From an uncultured Candidatus Hydrogenedens sp. (GTDB taxonomy: Bacteria; Myxococcota; UBA4151), in NCBI GenBank assembly GCA_902574205.1, contig CACGMS010000007.1, forward strand, positions 1 to 47,105: a DNA stretch of 47,105 nucleotides. Reading direction: 5' to 3'. The position numbers and the translations under genes are program-made. The stretch's first letter is position 1; every line of letters begins with the position of its first letter. The notes beneath the pieces were generated by a model, which worked only from the letters and a program-made list of their open reading frames with translations, was not told the DNA's origin and did not search any database. Shown here one piece after another: positions 31,784 through 43,456 of the stretch.

Positions 31784-34700
31784 ATGGTGAAGCTGACCCA
31801 GCCAAACAACCGCCTGCGCAAGGGCTATGGTAAGCTCGAGGCAGGAATTGCAATTCCGAATCTGATCGAGATTCAAAAGCGTAGTTTCGCAAGCTTTCTA
31901 CAAGCCGACCTCGCCCCTGAGAGTCGCGATCAAGAGGTGGGGATTGAAGCCGCGTTCAATCGCGTTTTCCCGATCTTTGATTACAATGATACCGCGGAAT
32001 TAAGGTTCAAAGAGTACCATTTAGGTGAGCCGAAGTACGACGAAGGGGAGTGCCGTGCTCGTGGGTTGACCTACGCTGCGCCGCTCGAGGTCGTCGTTGA
32101 GTTGATCACCTATGAGGTTGACAGCGAAACGAGCGCCAAGACCTTTTTGAACTTGATCGAACAACCCGTATTCTTTGGTGAAATTCCATTGATGACCGCC
32201 GCAGGGACGTTCATCATCAATGGTACTGAGCGCGTGGTGGTCAGTCAGTTGCACCGTAGTCCGGGCGCCTTCTTTGAACTCGACAAGAGCCGCAGTACGC
32301 CTGGAGCCAAGAAGCTCTACACGGCGCGTATCATTCCGTACCAAGGATCGTGGCTCGACTTTGAGTTCGACACCAAAGATTTGATGCATGTACGTATCGA
32401 TCGCCGTCGCAAGTTGCCCGCAACCATTTTGTTGCGAGCACTCGGTTATGATGAAGAGTTCCTTTTGGACTACTTCTATGAGCGTATCCAAATGGACTTG
32501 TCGAAAGCTGGCAAAGCCTCGCTCAAGTTTGATCCGGCGATCTGGGAGAACAAGCGCGCTAGCCGTGATTTGATTCACCCTGGCTCGAAGAAGCAGATTG
32601 TTCCGCGTAACCGCGTGATCAAGCGCGGTCACTTGAAGCGATTGGGTTGGACTTTCGATGAAAAGAAGGGCTGGGTTGCCGAAGCCGGTGCGCTCAAGAA
32701 GCTTGAACTCGATGAAGAAGAACTCGCGCTTCAGCGTGTTGCAAATGATGTTGTCGACAAGAAGACGGGCGAAGTCCTGGCTCGCTGTAAGCAAGAGCTG
32801 GACGCCGAAACGGTCGCTGCGTTGGCCGAAGCGGGTGTGAAGAACTTTGAAGTGTTGTTGATCGATAAGCTCAACATGCAGGACTTTATGGTGCGTACGC
32901 TCGATAAAGATGGCGTTGAAAGCTGTGAAGAGGCGCTAGAAGAGATTTATCGTCGTATGCGTCCGGGCGATCCGCCCACGGCAGAAGCAGCGACGGCGTT
33001 GTTCAATCGCTTGTTCTTTAACAAAGAGCGTTACAACTTGAGCCGAGTGGGTCGCCACAAGCTCAATCGTAAGTTCGGTTTAGATGAGCCTGAGAACAAT
33101 CTGATTCTGACGAAGCGTGATATCCTTGAAGCCGTGAAGTACCTGATTGAGGTGCGTCATGGTCGTAAGAACCTCGATGATATTGATCACCTGGGTAATC
33201 GTCGTATCCGTTCGGTCGGTGAGCTGCTTGAAAATCAGTATCGTCTAGGCTTGGTTCGTATGGAACGTGCCATTCGCGAGCGCATGAGCTTGCAGGATAT
33301 TGATTCACTCAACCCGGCGGAATTGGTGAATCCCAAGCCGGTCAACGCAGCGATCAAAGAATTCTTTGGATCGTCCCAGTTGAGCCAGTTCATGGATCAG
33401 ACCAATCCGCTCTCTGAGGTCACGCACATGCGTCGTCTCTCGGCGCTTGGTCCTGGTGGATTGACTCGTGAGCGAGCCGGCTTTGAGGTGCGAGATGTGC
33501 ACCCGACTCACTATGGTCGCATTTGTCCGATCGAGACGCCTGAAGGTCCAAACATTGGTTTGATTGCGAGCTTGGCGACCTACGCTCGGGTGAACAAGCT
33601 TGGCTTCATCGAGACACCGTATCAGCGTGTGGTCGACGGTGCGCCGAAGTCTGATGATATCACGTATTTCTCCGCTTTGGACGAGGCTGGTGAGGTGATC
33701 GCTCAGGCTTCCGAACCAACCGATGACAAAGGCGTCTTTGTCAATGAGTTGGTTCAAGCTCGGCATGAAGGTGAAATCGTGCTGGTCCCGCGTGAGGAAA
33801 TCACCATGCGCGACGTGGCGCCGAACCAGTTGGTCTCCGTCGCTGCGAGTTTGATTCCTTTCTTAGAGCATGATGATGCGAACCGTGCCTTGATGGGATC
33901 GAACATGCAGCGCCAGGCGGTGCCGCTGTTACGAACGGAATCGCCGTTCGTTGGTACCGGTATCGAAGCCGTTGTGGCGAAAGACTCCGGTGTGACAATT
34001 ACCGCTCGGCGCGGTGGAACGGTGGAGAGCGTTGAGGGCTGTCGCGTGGTGGTTCGCGCCGGTGATGGCGAAGACAGCGCCATGGAAAATCCGGTCGATA
34101 TTTACAGCCTCGTCAAGTTCACTCGTTCGAACCAGAATACCTGTTTGACGCAGCGTCCTGTGGTTCGAGTCGGTGATACCATCGAGAAAGGCGAAGTGAT
34201 CGCCGATGGACCTTCGACCGAGATGGGCGAGTTGGCCTTGGGTCGTAACTGCGTCGTGGCCTTTATGCCTTGGCACGGTTACAACTTTGAGGATTCGATC
34301 CTGGTGAGTGAAGAGATCGTGGAGGACGACCTGTTCACCTCGCTGCACGTTGAAGAGTTCGAATGTGTAGCACGAGACACCAAGCTCGGTCCTGAAGAGA
34401 TCACCCAAGACATCCCAAATGTCGGTCAAGAGAGCCTCATGGATCTCGATGATTCGGGCATCATTCGTGTGGGCGCTAAAGTGGGTCCTGGCGATATCCT
34501 TGTCGGTAAGACGACGCCTAAAGGTGAAACCCAGCTTAGTCCTGAAGAGAAGCTTCTTCGAGCCATTTTCGGTGATAAAGCAGGTGATGTTCGTGATACC
34601 AGTTTGCGCGTGCCACCAGGTGAGTATGGCACGGTGATCGGAGCGAAAGTCTTTAGTCGACGAGGTATCGATAAAGACGAGCGTGCTCGTGAGATCGAGG

Positions 34701-35965
34701 ATGAAGAGATCGCTGCATTGCGCAAGGATGCTGGCGATGAGATTCGCATTTTGCGTCTCTCTTCTCATGATCGTGCGCGTGATGAGCTGAAGGGTGACAA
34801 GTTGAGCGCAGATCTGCGCGACACGGGCCGCAAGGTCATCTTGAAGAAGGGCACCGAGCTAACGGCTGAAGTACTCGCCGATCTCAGCGGTCGCGATTTA
34901 GCGATCTTGCAGGTTGAAAATGGCGATAAGGCTGCTTCGATCGCAAGCATCTTCGCTGCGCTTGATAAGCGCGTGGAGAGCATTCAAGAGCGCGTCGAAG
35001 CCCGTATCGATCGATTAACCCGTGGCGAGGAACTCAGCCCGGGTGTGATCAAGATGGTCAAGGTGTACGTGGCTGTGAAGCGTAAGCTGATGGTCGGTGA
35101 TAAAATGGCGGGTCGTCACGGCAACAAAGGTGTGGTTTCCCGCATCTTGCCGCGTGAAGATATGCCGTACCGATCCGATGGTCGTCCGGTTCAACTGGTC
35201 CTCAATCCCTTGGGTGTGCCCTCACGTATGAACGTCGGGCAGATCCTTGAGACGCACTTAGGGCTCGCAGCGCTGAGCAGCGGTGAGGTGCTGAACGAGA
35301 TGATCGAGACCGGTGCGACTGCGGATGAGCTGCGCACGGTGCTTAACTCCTACTATGACAGCGAGAGTGAAAAGCAGAAGATCGCGGAACTCGATGATGA
35401 CGGCGTTGTGGCGGTAGCTAATAAAGAACGTCGTGGTCTGCATGTGGCAACACCGGTCTTTGACGGCGCCAACGAAGACGAGATCAGTCATCTGCTTGAG
35501 CTTGGTCGTCAGCCAGTCAATGGTCGCAGTCCGCTCTTTGATGGGCGAACAGGCGATGCATTTGACCAAGATGTGACCGTGGGCGTGATGTACATGCTCA
35601 AGTTGCACCACTTGGTTGATGAAAAGATTCACGCACGCTCCATCGGACCGTATTCCTTGGTCACTCAGCAGCCGCTGGGTGGTAAGGCACAGTTCGGCGG
35701 TCAGCGTCTTGGCGAGATGGAAGTTTGGGCGATGGAAGGCTACGGAGCCGCCTTCACCCTTCAAGAGTTCCTCACCGTCAAGTCGGATGATGTGCAGGGT
35801 CGTACGCGTATGTATGAGGCAATCGTCAAAGGTGAGCATGTCCTTGAGGCAGGCATACCTGAGTCGTTCAACGTGTTGATGAAAGAGCTTCAGGCTTTAT
35901 GCCTTGATGTGGAGCTTTTGAATGATCGCGACGCCGAAGAAGAAGACCCCACTCCGCTTTTCTGA
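31784..35965 (+). CDS. rpoB: DNA-directed RNA polymerase subunit beta
   Basis: The beta subunit forms half of the catalytic cleft of RNA polymerase. ATG 31784 (GGAG at 31773-31776) gives 1,393 residues; two in-frame codons (GTG 31778, TTG 31781) lie too close to the ribosome-binding site. The rifampicin pocket is recognisable ([18 protein letters not shown] then [16 protein letters not shown]): the residues equivalent to E. coli Asp516, His526 and Ser531 are unchanged, while Lys527 is Met, so nothing here predicts rifampicin resistance. The C-terminal [24 protein letters not shown] and [25 protein letters not shown] motifs are intact. rpoC follows after 49 bases. Confidence 0.98.
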   Translation: MVKLTQPNNRLRKGYGKLEAGIAIPNLIEIQKRSFASFLQADLAPESRDQEVGIEAAFNRVFPIFDYNDTAELRFKEYHLGEPKYDEGECRARGLTYAAPLEVVVELITYEVDSETSAKTFLNLIEQPVFFGEIPLMTAAGTFIINGTERVVVSQLHRSPGAFFELDKSRSTPGAKKLYTARIIPYQGSWLDFEFDTKDLMHVRIDRRRKLPATILLRALGYDEEFLLDYFYERIQMDLSKAGKASLKFDPAIWENKRASRDLIHPGSKKQIVPRNRVIKRGHLKRLGWTFDEKKGWVAEAGALKKLELDEEELALQRVANDVVDKKTGEVLARCKQELDAETVAALAEAGVKNFEVLLIDKLNMQDFMVRTLDKDGVESCEEALEEIYRRMRPGDPPTAEAATALFNRLFFNKERYNLSRVGRHKLNRKFGLDEPENNLILTKRDILEAVKYLIEVRHGRKNLDDIDHLGNRRIRSVGELLENQYRLGLVRMERAIRERMSLQDIDSLNPAELVNPKPVNAAIKEFFGSSQLSQFMDQTNPLSEVTHMRRLSALGPGGLTRERAGFEVRDVHPTHYGRICPIETPEGPNIGLIASLATYARVNKLGFIETPYQRVVDGAPKSDDITYFSALDEAGEVIAQASEPTDDKGVFVNELVQARHEGEIVLVPREEITMRDVAPNQLVSVAASLIPFLEHDDANRALMGSNMQRQAVPLLRTESPFVGTGIEAVVAKDSGVTITARRGGTVESVEGCRVVVRAGDGEDSAMENPVDIYSLVKFTRSNQNTCLTQRPVVRVGDTIEKGEVIADGPSTEMGELALGRNCVVAFMPWHGYNFEDSILVSEEIVEDDLFTSLHVEEFECVARDTKLGPEEITQDIPNVGQESLMDLDDSGIIRVGAKVGPGDILVGKTTPKGETQLSPEEKLLRAIFGDKAGDVRDTSLRVPPGEYGTVIGAKVFSRRGIDKDERAREIEDEEIAALRKDAGDEIRILRLSSHDRARDELKGDKLSADLRDTGRKVILKKGTELTAEVLADLSGRDLAILQVENGDKAASIASIFAALDKRVESIQERVEARIDRLTRGEELSPGVIKMVKVYVAVKRKLMVGDKMAGRHGNKGVVSRILPREDMPYRSDGRPVQLVLNPLGVPSRMNVGQILETHLGLAALSSGEVLNEMIETGATADELRTVLNSYYDSESEKQKIAELDDDGVVAVANKERRGLHVATPVFDGANEDEISHLLELGRQPVNGRSPLFDGRTGDAFDQDVTVGVMYMLKLHHLVDEKIHARSIGPYSLVTQQPLGGKAQFGGQRLGEMEVWAMEGYGAAFTLQEFLTVKSDDVQGRTRMYEAIVKGEHVLEAGIPESFNVLMKELQALCLDVELLNDRDAEEEDPTPLF

Positions 35966-36014
35966 TTGAATTCAAACCCATTGAGCGCGGCATCTGCTGC
36001 GTGGAGGCGCACCT

Positions 36015-39000
36015 TTGAGCAAGGACCTCTGGAATTTTCTGCCCAAGACCGAGGAAACCCTGGATTTCCAGGCGATCCGTATTTCGCTTACCGCTCCCGA
36101 GACGGTTAAAGAATGGTCGCACGGTGAAGTTAAGAAACCTGAAACCATCAACTATCGAACTTTTCGTCCAGAACGTGACGGCTTGTTCTGTGCGCGGATT
36201 TTCGGACCCGTAAAGGATTTTGAATGCCTTTGCGGTAAGTATAAGCGCATGAAGCATCGCAACATCGTGTGCGAAAAATGCGGGGTTGAGGTGATCAGCT
36301 CGAAGGTTCGTCGTACCCGAATGGCGCACGTCTCTTTGGCTACGCCCGTGGCTCATATTTGGTTCTTAAAGAGCCTGCCGAGCCGAATTGGTTACGTCTT
36401 AGATATTCCGCTCAAGCAGCTTGAGCGCGTGCTCTATTGTGAAGCCTTTGTGGTTCTTGATCCGATGGAGACGACCCTAAAGAAGGTCGCGGTTCTTAGT
36501 GAAGACGAATATTACGACGCGATCGACGAGTTTGGTGAGGATTCTTTCCGCGCCGACATGGGTGGTTCCGCCATTAAGGAACTCCTGGCGCAAATCGATC
36601 TTGCCGGCACGAGCGCAGAATTGCGTGAAGAGTTGGGTAAGACTCGCAGCGAGCAAAAGCGTAAGAAGATTTCGAAGCGCCTGAAGGTTATTGAGAATCT
36701 TCGTGACTCGGGTAGTGACTTTGGTGGCAACGACCGCATGCCGAATAATGCCGAGTTCATGGTGGTTGAGAACGTGCCGGTGCTGCCGCCCGATTTGCGT
36801 CCCTTAGTTCCGCTTGATGGAGGGCGTTTTGCGACGTCTGATCTCAACGATCTGTACCGCCGCGTGATCAACCGCAACAACCGCCTCAAGCGTTTGTTGT
36901 CGCTCAATGCACCTGACATTATTGTACGTAACGAGAAGCGCATGCTTCAAGAAGCGGTTGATGCGTTGTTTGACAACGGTCGACGTGGTCGAGCGATCAC
37001 TGGTCAGAACCAACGTCCGCTCAAGTCGCTTAGTGATATGCTCAAGGGCAAGCAGGGTAGATTCCGGCAGAACTTGCTCGGTAAGCGTGTGGATTACTCA
37101 GGGCGTTCGGTCATCGTGGTCGGTCCTGATCTCCGTTTGCACCAATGCGGTATTCCAAAGATCATGGCGCTCGAACTCTTCAAGCCCTTCATCTTTAAGA
37201 AGCTTGAAGATCACGGCTACGTGACCAACATTAAATCGGCTAAGCGCATGGTCGAGCGTCAGAAAAAGGAAGTCTGGGATATCCTCGATGAGGTCATTCA
37301 AGAGCATCCTGTGATTCTCAATCGTGCACCGACGCTTCACCGCCTCGGTATGCAGGCCTTCGAAGCTGTGTTGGTTGAAGGCAAAGCGATTCGTCTCCAC
37401 CCCTTAGTTTGTGTTGCCTTCAACGCAGACTTTGATGGTGACCAGATGGCTGTTCACTTGCCGCTCTCGATTGAAGCGCAGATGGAAGCCCGCGTGCTCA
37501 TGATGAGCACCAACAATATTCTGCACCCAGCACATGGTAAGCCCATTATTGTGCCGACGCAGGATGTGGTCTTAGGTTGCTACTATGTCACCCGTGAACG
37601 TCCCTTTGCTAAAGGCAGCGGCATGAGCTTTGGCTCGATGCGTGAGGTGCGTATCGCTTACGATGCAGGCGCAGTGAGCTTGCACGCAGCCATCAAGGTT
37701 CGCTTCAAGAACGAGATGATCGACACCACGGTTGGTCGTGTTTTACTTTATGAGTTGTGTCCAGAGCAGATGCCTTTCTCGATGGTCAACAGTGTCATGA
37801 ACAAGAAGTCGCTCGGTAATCTGATCGACGAGTGTTTCCGACTGAGTGGTCAAAAGGCGACGGTGTTGCTTGCCGATAAACTTCGAACGCTTGGTTTCAC
37901 CGAGTCGACTCGTGCCGGTATTTCCATTGCGCTTGAGCACATGACGATTCCGGAAGAGAAGGCAAAGATCCTAGGTGATGCTTCGGACGAAGTGGGTCGC
38001 ACGGTGCTTGCCCACCAGCGAGGTATTATTTCGGATTCTGAGCGCTACAACAAGGTCATCGACATCTGGGCACGTGCCAATGATGACGTGACCGCGTGCA
38101 TGATGAAGGGTATCGAATGGGATAATCTGACGGGTCCTGATGGGGAAACCGTCGAAACGCCATCCTTCAACTCGATTTACATCATGGCGGACTCCGGTGC
38201 TCGTGGCTCGACGCAACAGATGCGTCAGCTTGCCGGGATGCGTGGTCTAATGGCTAAACCGTCAGGCGACATTATTGAGCAGCCTATTACGGCAAACTTC
38301 CGTGAAGGGTTGACGGCGCTTCAGTACTTCATCTCGACGCACGGCGCACGCAAGGGCTTGGCCGATACGGCGCTTAAGACCGCCAACTCGGGTTACCTGA
38401 CTCGTCGTTTGGTTGATGTGGCTCAAGACGCCATCATCACCGAACATGATTGTGGGACCATCGATGGTATCGACATCATGCCGCTGATCGAAGCGGGCGA
38501 GGTGATCGAGAAGATCGGTGATCGTATTTTAGGTCGTGTATCGCTCGAGGACGTTGTCGATCCCATGACCGGTAAGGTGCTGTTCAAGTCTGGACACCTG
38601 TTCGACGAAGCAGCTGTCGGTGTGATTGAGGACGCGGGTATTCAGCGCGTTCTTATTCGTTCGGTGCTCACGTGTGAGTCCAAGGTGGGTATCTGTGCGT
38701 GTTGCTACGGGCGTGACCTGGCTCGAGGTGAGCTCGTCAACATTGGTGAGGCGGTCGGCGTGGTTGCTGCTCAGTCCATCGGTGAGCCAGGTACTCAGTT
38801 GACCATGCGTACGTTCCACATTGGTGGTGCGGCGTCTGCACGCGTTGAGCAAGCCTACCACGACTGCCTTGGCGGTGGTCGTGTGAAGTTTGTCGAACTC
38901 AATGCGTTCGCCGATCACAGCGAGAATGGCGAAACCCGTTTGGTCTGCATGAGTCGTCGAGCAGAGATTAAGATCATCGACTCGACGGGTCGTGAGCGTG

Positions 39001-40163
39001 AAACGTATCCGGTGGTCTATGGCGCCAATATCTATGTCGTCGAAGATCAAGATATCATGCCGGGTCATCGACTCTGTGATTGGGATCCCTTCGCCTCGCC
39101 ATTCTTGGTGCCGGTTGATGGGATGCTGGGCTTCCGTGATTTGATCGAAGGCGTGACCTTCGAAGAGCGTGCTGACGAGCAGTCGGGTCGTTCCGAGCGT
39201 CACATTATCGAAGCGAAAGATCCTTCCCTGCGTCCGGCGCTGACCGTGACTACCAAGGACGGTGAGCTACATGTGATTACGTTGCCTGTGGCAGCGATCC
39301 TCTCCTCGACCGAGATTCGTCCAGGCATGGACGTGGCGGCCGGTACGGTGGTGGCTAAGAAGGTCCGTGAAACGGCGAAGACCAAGGATATTACGGGTGG
39401 TCTACCACGCGTGATCGACTTGTTCGAAGCGCGTCGACCACGGGACCTTGCCGTGGTCTCCCACATTGCTGGTGAAGTGAGCGAGCAACCCGAGAAGAAG
39501 GGTAAGCGTATCCTGCGTGTCACCCCAGAGATCGGTGACTTCATTGAGTATCCGATTCCGAAGGGGCGTCACTTGACGGTTCACACCGGTGACTTTGTTC
39601 AGCCCGGTGAGGCCATGACCGAAGGTCAGATCAATCCGCACGATATCCTACAGATCAAAGGCCTCAAAGCCTTGGCTGCGCATATGGTGAACGAAGTTCA
39701 AGAAGTCTATCGACTCCAGGGCGTGAAGATCAACGATAAGCATGTCGAGACGATCGTTCGTCAGATGCTTCGCCGTGTGCGCATCATTGACTCTGGTGAT
39801 TCTCGATTCTTGCTTGAAGATTCGATCAGTCGTCGAGCCTTTGAAGCTGAGAACCAGCGCTTGATGGACGAAGGGTTGATGCCTGCAGCGGGTGAGCCGC
39901 AACTCTTGGGTATTACCAAGGCGTCGTTGGTTACCGACTCGTGGATTTCGGCAGCCTCGTTCCAAGAGACCACCAAGGTGCTCACGCAGGCTTCGCTCAG
40001 TGGTCAGGTCGATCACTTGCGCGGCCTCAAAGAGAACATCACGGTTGGTCGCTTGATCCCAGCGGGTACCGGTATCGATCACTACAAGTATCTCGAAACC
40101 GAGGTCGACGAGATCGAAGGTATTCCAGATGACTTGCTGATGGAGGATGTGTCGCTCTTCTAG
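36015..40163 (+). CDS. rpoC: DNA-directed RNA polymerase subunit beta'
   Basis: The beta' subunit carries the catalytic Mg ion. TTG 36015 follows GGAGG (36003-36007) and starts the family-typical [11 protein letters not shown]; the product has 1,382 residues. The N-terminal zinc ribbon has [20 protein letters not shown], the active site [15 protein letters not shown] holds the three catalytic aspartates, the trigger loop region is [11 protein letters not shown], and the second zinc site has [17 protein letters not shown] strong terminator follows, so the rpoBC operon ends here and rpsL-rpsG-fusA, which follow rpoC in many bacteria, are not next door. Confidence 0.98.
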   Translation: MSKDLWNFLPKTEETLDFQAIRISLTAPETVKEWSHGEVKKPETINYRTFRPERDGLFCARIFGPVKDFECLCGKYKRMKHRNIVCEKCGVEVISSKVRRTRMAHVSLATPVAHIWFLKSLPSRIGYVLDIPLKQLERVLYCEAFVVLDPMETTLKKVAVLSEDEYYDAIDEFGEDSFRADMGGSAIKELLAQIDLAGTSAELREELGKTRSEQKRKKISKRLKVIENLRDSGSDFGGNDRMPNNAEFMVVENVPVLPPDLRPLVPLDGGRFATSDLNDLYRRVINRNNRLKRLLSLNAPDIIVRNEKRMLQEAVDALFDNGRRGRAITGQNQRPLKSLSDMLKGKQGRFRQNLLGKRVDYSGRSVIVVGPDLRLHQCGIPKIMALELFKPFIFKKLEDHGYVTNIKSAKRMVERQKKEVWDILDEVIQEHPVILNRAPTLHRLGMQAFEAVLVEGKAIRLHPLVCVAFNADFDGDQMAVHLPLSIEAQMEARVLMMSTNNILHPAHGKPIIVPTQDVVLGCYYVTRERPFAKGSGMSFGSMREVRIAYDAGAVSLHAAIKVRFKNEMIDTTVGRVLLYELCPEQMPFSMVNSVMNKKSLGNLIDECFRLSGQKATVLLADKLRTLGFTESTRAGISIALEHMTIPEEKAKILGDASDEVGRTVLAHQRGIISDSERYNKVIDIWARANDDVTACMMKGIEWDNLTGPDGETVETPSFNSIYIMADSGARGSTQQMRQLAGMRGLMAKPSGDIIEQPITANFREGLTALQYFISTHGARKGLADTALKTANSGYLTRRLVDVAQDAIITEHDCGTIDGIDIMPLIEAGEVIEKIGDRILGRVSLEDVVDPMTGKVLFKSGHLFDEAAVGVIEDAGIQRVLIRSVLTCESKVGICACCYGRDLARGELVNIGEAVGVVAAQSIGEPGTQLTMRTFHIGGAASARVEQAYHDCLGGGRVKFVELNAFADHSENGETRLVCMSRRAEIKIIDSTGRERETYPVVYGANIYVVEDQDIMPGHRLCDWDPFASPFLVPVDGMLGFRDLIEGVTFEERADEQSGRSERHIIEAKDPSLRPALTVTTKDGELHVITLPVAAILSSTEIRPGMDVAAGTVVAKKVRETAKTKDITGGLPRVIDLFEARRPRDLAVVSHIAGEVSEQPEKKGKRILRVTPEIGDFIEYPIPKGRHLTVHTGDFVQPGEAMTEGQINPHDILQIKGLKALAAHMVNEVQEVYRLQGVKINDKHVETIVRQMLRRVRIIDSGDSRFLLEDSISRRAFEAENQRLMDEGLMPAAGEPQLLGITKASLVTDSWISAASFQETTKVLTQASLSGQVDHLRGLKENITVGRLIPAGTGIDHYKYLETEVDEIEGIPDDLLMEDVSLF

Positions 40164-40185
40164 GCGATTCTGACCGATGCGCGAT

Positions 40186-40223
40186 GCGGGCGAAGTTGAT
40201 GACTTCGCCCGTTTCGTTTTTTT
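40186..40223 (+). terminator. Rho-independent terminator after rpoC
   Basis: A G+C-rich stem (CGGGCGAAGT 40187-40196 with ACTTCGCCCG 40202-40211) and 5-base loop are followed by TTTCGTTTTTTT. It lies 23 bases after the rpoC stop. Confidence 0.92.
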
Positions 40224-40287
40224 CATGCGCACAGGTGGTCTGGGCAGGCGCAGCCGGGCAAGGTAAGCAGGAGACATGGAGAACCTG

Positions 40288-41139
40288 ATGCCCCATCGCC
40301 TGACGCGTCGTTTTGCGTTGTTTATTGGTCCATTGAGCCTGACTTTTATGCTGCTTGCAGCACCTGCTTTTGCCGTGCCAGCAGCGCTGACTGTTGAGCT
40401 GCGAGGCGTTGCAAAAACTAAAACGAAAGTCACTGAGCGTATTGATCACAGCACGGTACGCATGGCCTTTCCGCTCAAGCCTGTGGCTCAAAAAGTTGTT
40501 GAGCCCATGCCGTTGATGGCGCTGCTGAGCGCAGCGGGTAGTGGCGCTGCACAAGGCGCAGAGGGTAACGAGGTCGTTGTTGAGTTTCGGGGGATGGAAT
40601 TTCATCCCCATCGGGTGGTGATCTCGGAAGGGACACAAATTCGTTTGCAAAACGACTCGCCGGTTCCGTTGGACTTAGAGCCGCGTGGACGGGCTGGGAA
40701 ACCCATTCGTGTCTCAGCCGGTGATTCGGTGCGCTTTGGGCCCGGTGTGTCCGCTGTTTATCGCTACGGTGCAAAGCGTTGGTCCAACGCGTTGTTGCGC
40801 GTGGACGTCGCGCCAAAGGGGCAACTCGCACCAATGAGTTGGAAAGAAGGCGCGTACACTCTTGACCTCAAAGGGCTCAAAGAGGGGCCTTCTCGGTTGC
40901 GGATTCTACTCGGCGACGAATGGTACGCGGTTCCAGAATTTGTGCTCCGTCAGAACAACACGCTGCGCATGGTGATTAGTTTTGAGGCGCCCAAGAAGGG
41001 AGCCGAAAAACAGCTACAGGTTCGAGAACGTCGCGAGATACCCGTTGAACTGAGCGATGATATGTTGATGATGGATCGCCCGAAAAAGCGAAAGAAGAGG
41101 AAGCGTCGTAAGCGACGTCGACGAGGAAGGAGGCGATAA
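40288..41139 (+). CDS. Exported cupredoxin-like protein with Arg/Lys-rich tail
   Basis: A 283-residue protein of unknown function. Two in-frame ATGs exist. ATG 40276 is only 2 bases from AGGAG, whereas 40288 has GGAG at good spacing, so I use 40288. A signal peptide (FALFIGPLSLTFMLLAAPAFA) is clear. Residues about 90-165 (VVVEFRGMEFHPHRVVISEG, IRLQNDSPVPLDLEP) look like a cupredoxin-type beta-sandwich, but I do not see the His-Cys-His-Met copper set, so it may not bind copper. The last 20 residues are almost all Lys or Arg, an unusual exported tail that could bind anionic lipid, LPS or peptidoglycan polymers. It begins the right-end gene run, two bases from the next start. Confidence 0.6.
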   Translation: MPHRLTRRFALFIGPLSLTFMLLAAPAFAVPAALTVELRGVAKTKTKVTERIDHSTVRMAFPLKPVAQKVVEPMPLMALLSAAGSGAAQGAEGNEVVVEFRGMEFHPHRVVISEGTQIRLQNDSPVPLDLEPRGRAGKPIRVSAGDSVRFGPGVSAVYRYGAKRWSNALLRVDVAPKGQLAPMSWKEGAYTLDLKGLKEGPSRLRILLGDEWYAVPEFVLRQNNTLRMVISFEAPKKGAEKQLQVRERREIPVELSDDMLMMDRPKKRKKRKRRKRRRRGRRR

Positions 41140-41140
41140 G

Positions 41141-42817
41141 ATGAATTCGGTTAGGCTTTATTCTGCGCCTCTTTTGACCCTGGTTGGTGGTTTGGTCGCT
41201 GTGGTGATGCTGGCATCAACGATGGGTGATGCCATTGAACAGCGCGCTCGCTCGTTAGCTGATCGAGCCTTTGGTGAGGCGCAAACCAACTGGCAGAATC
41301 AAGCTCGAGATTTGGTGCTCGAGGCTGCTGAACTGGCGCGTGCGAGTGAGATGCCCAGCCCTGATGTGGCGTCGGAGGTTTTACGCTGGCGCATCGATTC
41401 GGGCGGTAAACTCGTTGAAGGATACGGGTCCGGTTTCGAGGGCGGAGAGCCAGATGTATCCGGTATGAATGTGGTGCATCGTGCTCTGCAAGGCGTGGCA
41501 TCGGACGCCGTGATTCATCTCTCTGCTGGTGAAAAGGGCGTATGGTGGCACGTAGCTGCGGCGCCTCGGGGCAAAGATGGCTTTGTCGATGGTGTTGCTG
41601 TGGTGGGGCGACAGCTCAAGCTTGTGGCGAAGAGTATTAGCGAACAGATGGCTGCTTTGACCGCAAGCAGTGGGATGCCGGTTCATTCGGTTTTGTTTGA
41701 TGGTCGTAAGATTCTGCATGGAAAGTCCTCGGATTCACTGACCGCTATGCTCAAGCCGGGCAAAGTCGATGGATCGGTCAAGGCGCTCGGACAAACTTCG
41801 CTTCTTTTGGGAATCCCGGGCGGGGCATCACGCCTGGTCGCCGGGAATGTGATCCTCACCGAAGGTGGGCGACTGGTCTTAGCGACAGTGGTCGATGCGC
41901 GCAAAGGCTACCGAACGGTAACCGACCAGGTAAAAACGGGTCTGGGTGCGATCGCCTTATTGTTTGTGCTGGGTATCGTCGTGATTTTCTTTGAAGGCCG
42001 ACGGGTGGCAAGGGCCGGTGACACATTGATTACCTGGTTGCACACCTGGCGTAGCTCTGGCGCCGGTGCGCCGGTCGAATCGTTAGGGCTTCCTGGCATC
42101 TTTGAGCGCGTCGCGCGCAACGTCGATTTGACGTTGGCGGGAGCGGTTGCGGACACCCCGCGAGCAGTACATGAGACGATGAACGATTCGTTTTCGGCGG
42201 GTGCTGAAGACGATGATGTGAGCGCTGACTTTGATCAGTTTTCGGCCAGCGCTGTTTTTGATTCCGTTGACGGCAATACGCAGACGTCCAGCGCCGGAGC
42301 AGTGAGTTTATTTGACGGTCTAGATGACACGCAAACCAAACTCGATGACCTACCCCCGCTGCCGACGGATTTACCTGCGCCGCCGCTGCCTTCTGCGGTT
42401 CCTGCGCCGGTGCCGGCAGCAGGTGGCTTACCACCTATGCCTGGGACGTTGCTTGCGGGCAAAGAGATTGGGCATGACGCGGCGATTGCACCCGAAGATC
42501 CCGGTGGTATGTTTGAAGATGCGCCGACTGGACAGTTTGAGGTGCCTGAGAGCTTGCTGCAACAGATCGCCGTTGAGGCTGAAGGCGTGGCAGACGTCTC
42601 GTCCAGCGATCCCGAGCATTTACTGTACAAAGAATACTATTCGCTTAGAGAACGTCTGGGTGAAGACGTTGAAGGCTTAACCTTCGAGCGTTTTAAACGA
42701 AAGATTGAGACCAGCCGTGCTCGAATTATGGAAGAAACCGGTGCCCGTGATGTCCGATTCACCGTGCGAGAAAAGAATGGATCAGCGAGTCTTCGTGCCC
42801 TACCGATCAACGATTAG
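41141..42817 (+). CDS. Two-TM sensor-like membrane protein with MXAN_5187-type C-terminus
   Basis: A 558-residue inner-membrane protein. A membrane helix at about residues 8-28 and another at about 267-285 bracket a periplasmic domain of about 235 residues with Cache-like features (helical start QNQARDLVLEAAELARASE, VVHRALQGVASDAVIHLSAG, WWHVAAAPRG). The cytoplasmic half starts with FFEGRRVARAG, then a long acidic Pro-rich linker (LPPLPTDLPAPPLPSAVPAP). It ends in a compact domain (about 490-558: DPEHLLYKEYYSLRERLGE, FERFKRKIETSRARIMEETG, VRFTVREKNGSASLRALP). That domain looks like the C-terminal domain named after myxobacterial MXAN_5187, from memory. No kinase or methyl-accepting domain is present. 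The start lies two bases after the previous gene. Confidence 0.65.
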   Translation: MNSVRLYSAPLLTLVGGLVAVVMLASTMGDAIEQRARSLADRAFGEAQTNWQNQARDLVLEAAELARASEMPSPDVASEVLRWRIDSGGKLVEGYGSGFEGGEPDVSGMNVVHRALQGVASDAVIHLSAGEKGVWWHVAAAPRGKDGFVDGVAVVGRQLKLVAKSISEQMAALTASSGMPVHSVLFDGRKILHGKSSDSLTAMLKPGKVDGSVKALGQTSLLLGIPGGASRLVAGNVILTEGGRLVLATVVDARKGYRTVTDQVKTGLGAIALLFVLGIVVIFFEGRRVARAGDTLITWLHTWRSSGAGAPVESLGLPGIFERVARNVDLTLAGAVADTPRAVHETMNDSFSAGAEDDDVSADFDQFSASAVFDSVDGNTQTSSAGAVSLFDGLDDTQTKLDDLPPLPTDLPAPPLPSAVPAPVPAAGGLPPMPGTLLAGKEIGHDAAIAPEDPGGMFEDAPTGQFEVPESLLQQIAVEAEGVADVSSSDPEHLLYKEYYSLRERLGEDVEGLTFERFKRKIETSRARIMEETGARDVRFTVREKNGSASLRALPIND

Positions 42818-43427
42818 GGCGTTGACGGTCACACTGCTGGTGTTGGGTCTTAGCAGCCCGGCGCAAGCCACATGGAAAAGAGCAACAAAGACGCGTGAGG
42901 GTATCGTTGTTGATGTGCGCGCCGTCTCTGGTCAATCGATCGTGACCGTACGAGGGACGTGGACGGCGAAACAATCGCCCCAAAGCCTATGGAAGGCGGT
43001 CAATGACCTTGAGCGCTATACGGAATTCATGCCCTACCTAGAGACCGCTAAAGTACTCAAACGCAAAGGCAGTTCGGCGTGGCAGTATTATTGTCTGGAT
43101 ACACCCATTATTAGCGATCGCGACTATACCCTCAAGCTGACGACGGATCCCAACCCAGGCAAAGACGGACGCTGGCGCGTGAGTTGGGTATCGGCAAATC
43201 AAGCCGGCCCGAAACCCAAGCCCGGTAAGGTGCGCGTCAAGGTAGCCACCGGCAGCTGGGCTTTTGAGTCGGTCCAGGGCGGTAAGGCCACAAAAATTGT
43301 CTACACCGTGCGCTCAGATCCGGGGGGTAGTATTCCGAGCTGGTTAGCGAACCGTGCCAACCGGCAAACGGTGCCGGACGTCATGCGCGCCTTGCTTAAG
43401 CAGTCTAAAAAATCCCGATACAAATGA
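42777..43427 (+). CDS. Periplasmic START/SRPBCC-like lipid-binding protein
   Basis: A 216-residue exported protein. ATG 42777 is preferred because it begins a signal peptide (STIRALTVTLLVLGLSSPAQA); a longer in-frame ORF starts at 42705. The mature part resembles a START/polyketide-cyclase-like helix-grip fold: SPQSLWKAVNDLERYTEFMPYLETAKVLKR at the N-terminus, YYCLDTPIISDRDYTLKL in the middle, SWAFESV and VYTVRSDPGGSIPSWLANRANRQTVPDVM at the end, the last matching the long C-terminal helix that lids the lipid cavity. The gene overlaps the preceding one by 41 bases in another frame. Binding of a hydrophobic ligand is inferred from the fold. Confidence 0.7.
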   Translation: MDQRVFVPYRSTIRALTVTLLVLGLSSPAQATWKRATKTREGIVVDVRAVSGQSIVTVRGTWTAKQSPQSLWKAVNDLERYTEFMPYLETAKVLKRKGSSAWQYYCLDTPIISDRDYTLKLTTDPNPGKDGRWRVSWVSANQAGPKPKPGKVRVKVATGSWAFESVQGGKATKIVYTVRSDPGGSIPSWLANRANRQTVPDVMRALLKQSKKSRYK

Positions 43428-43456
43428 GATCGACGCGTTCGATCCGGAGAAGAAAC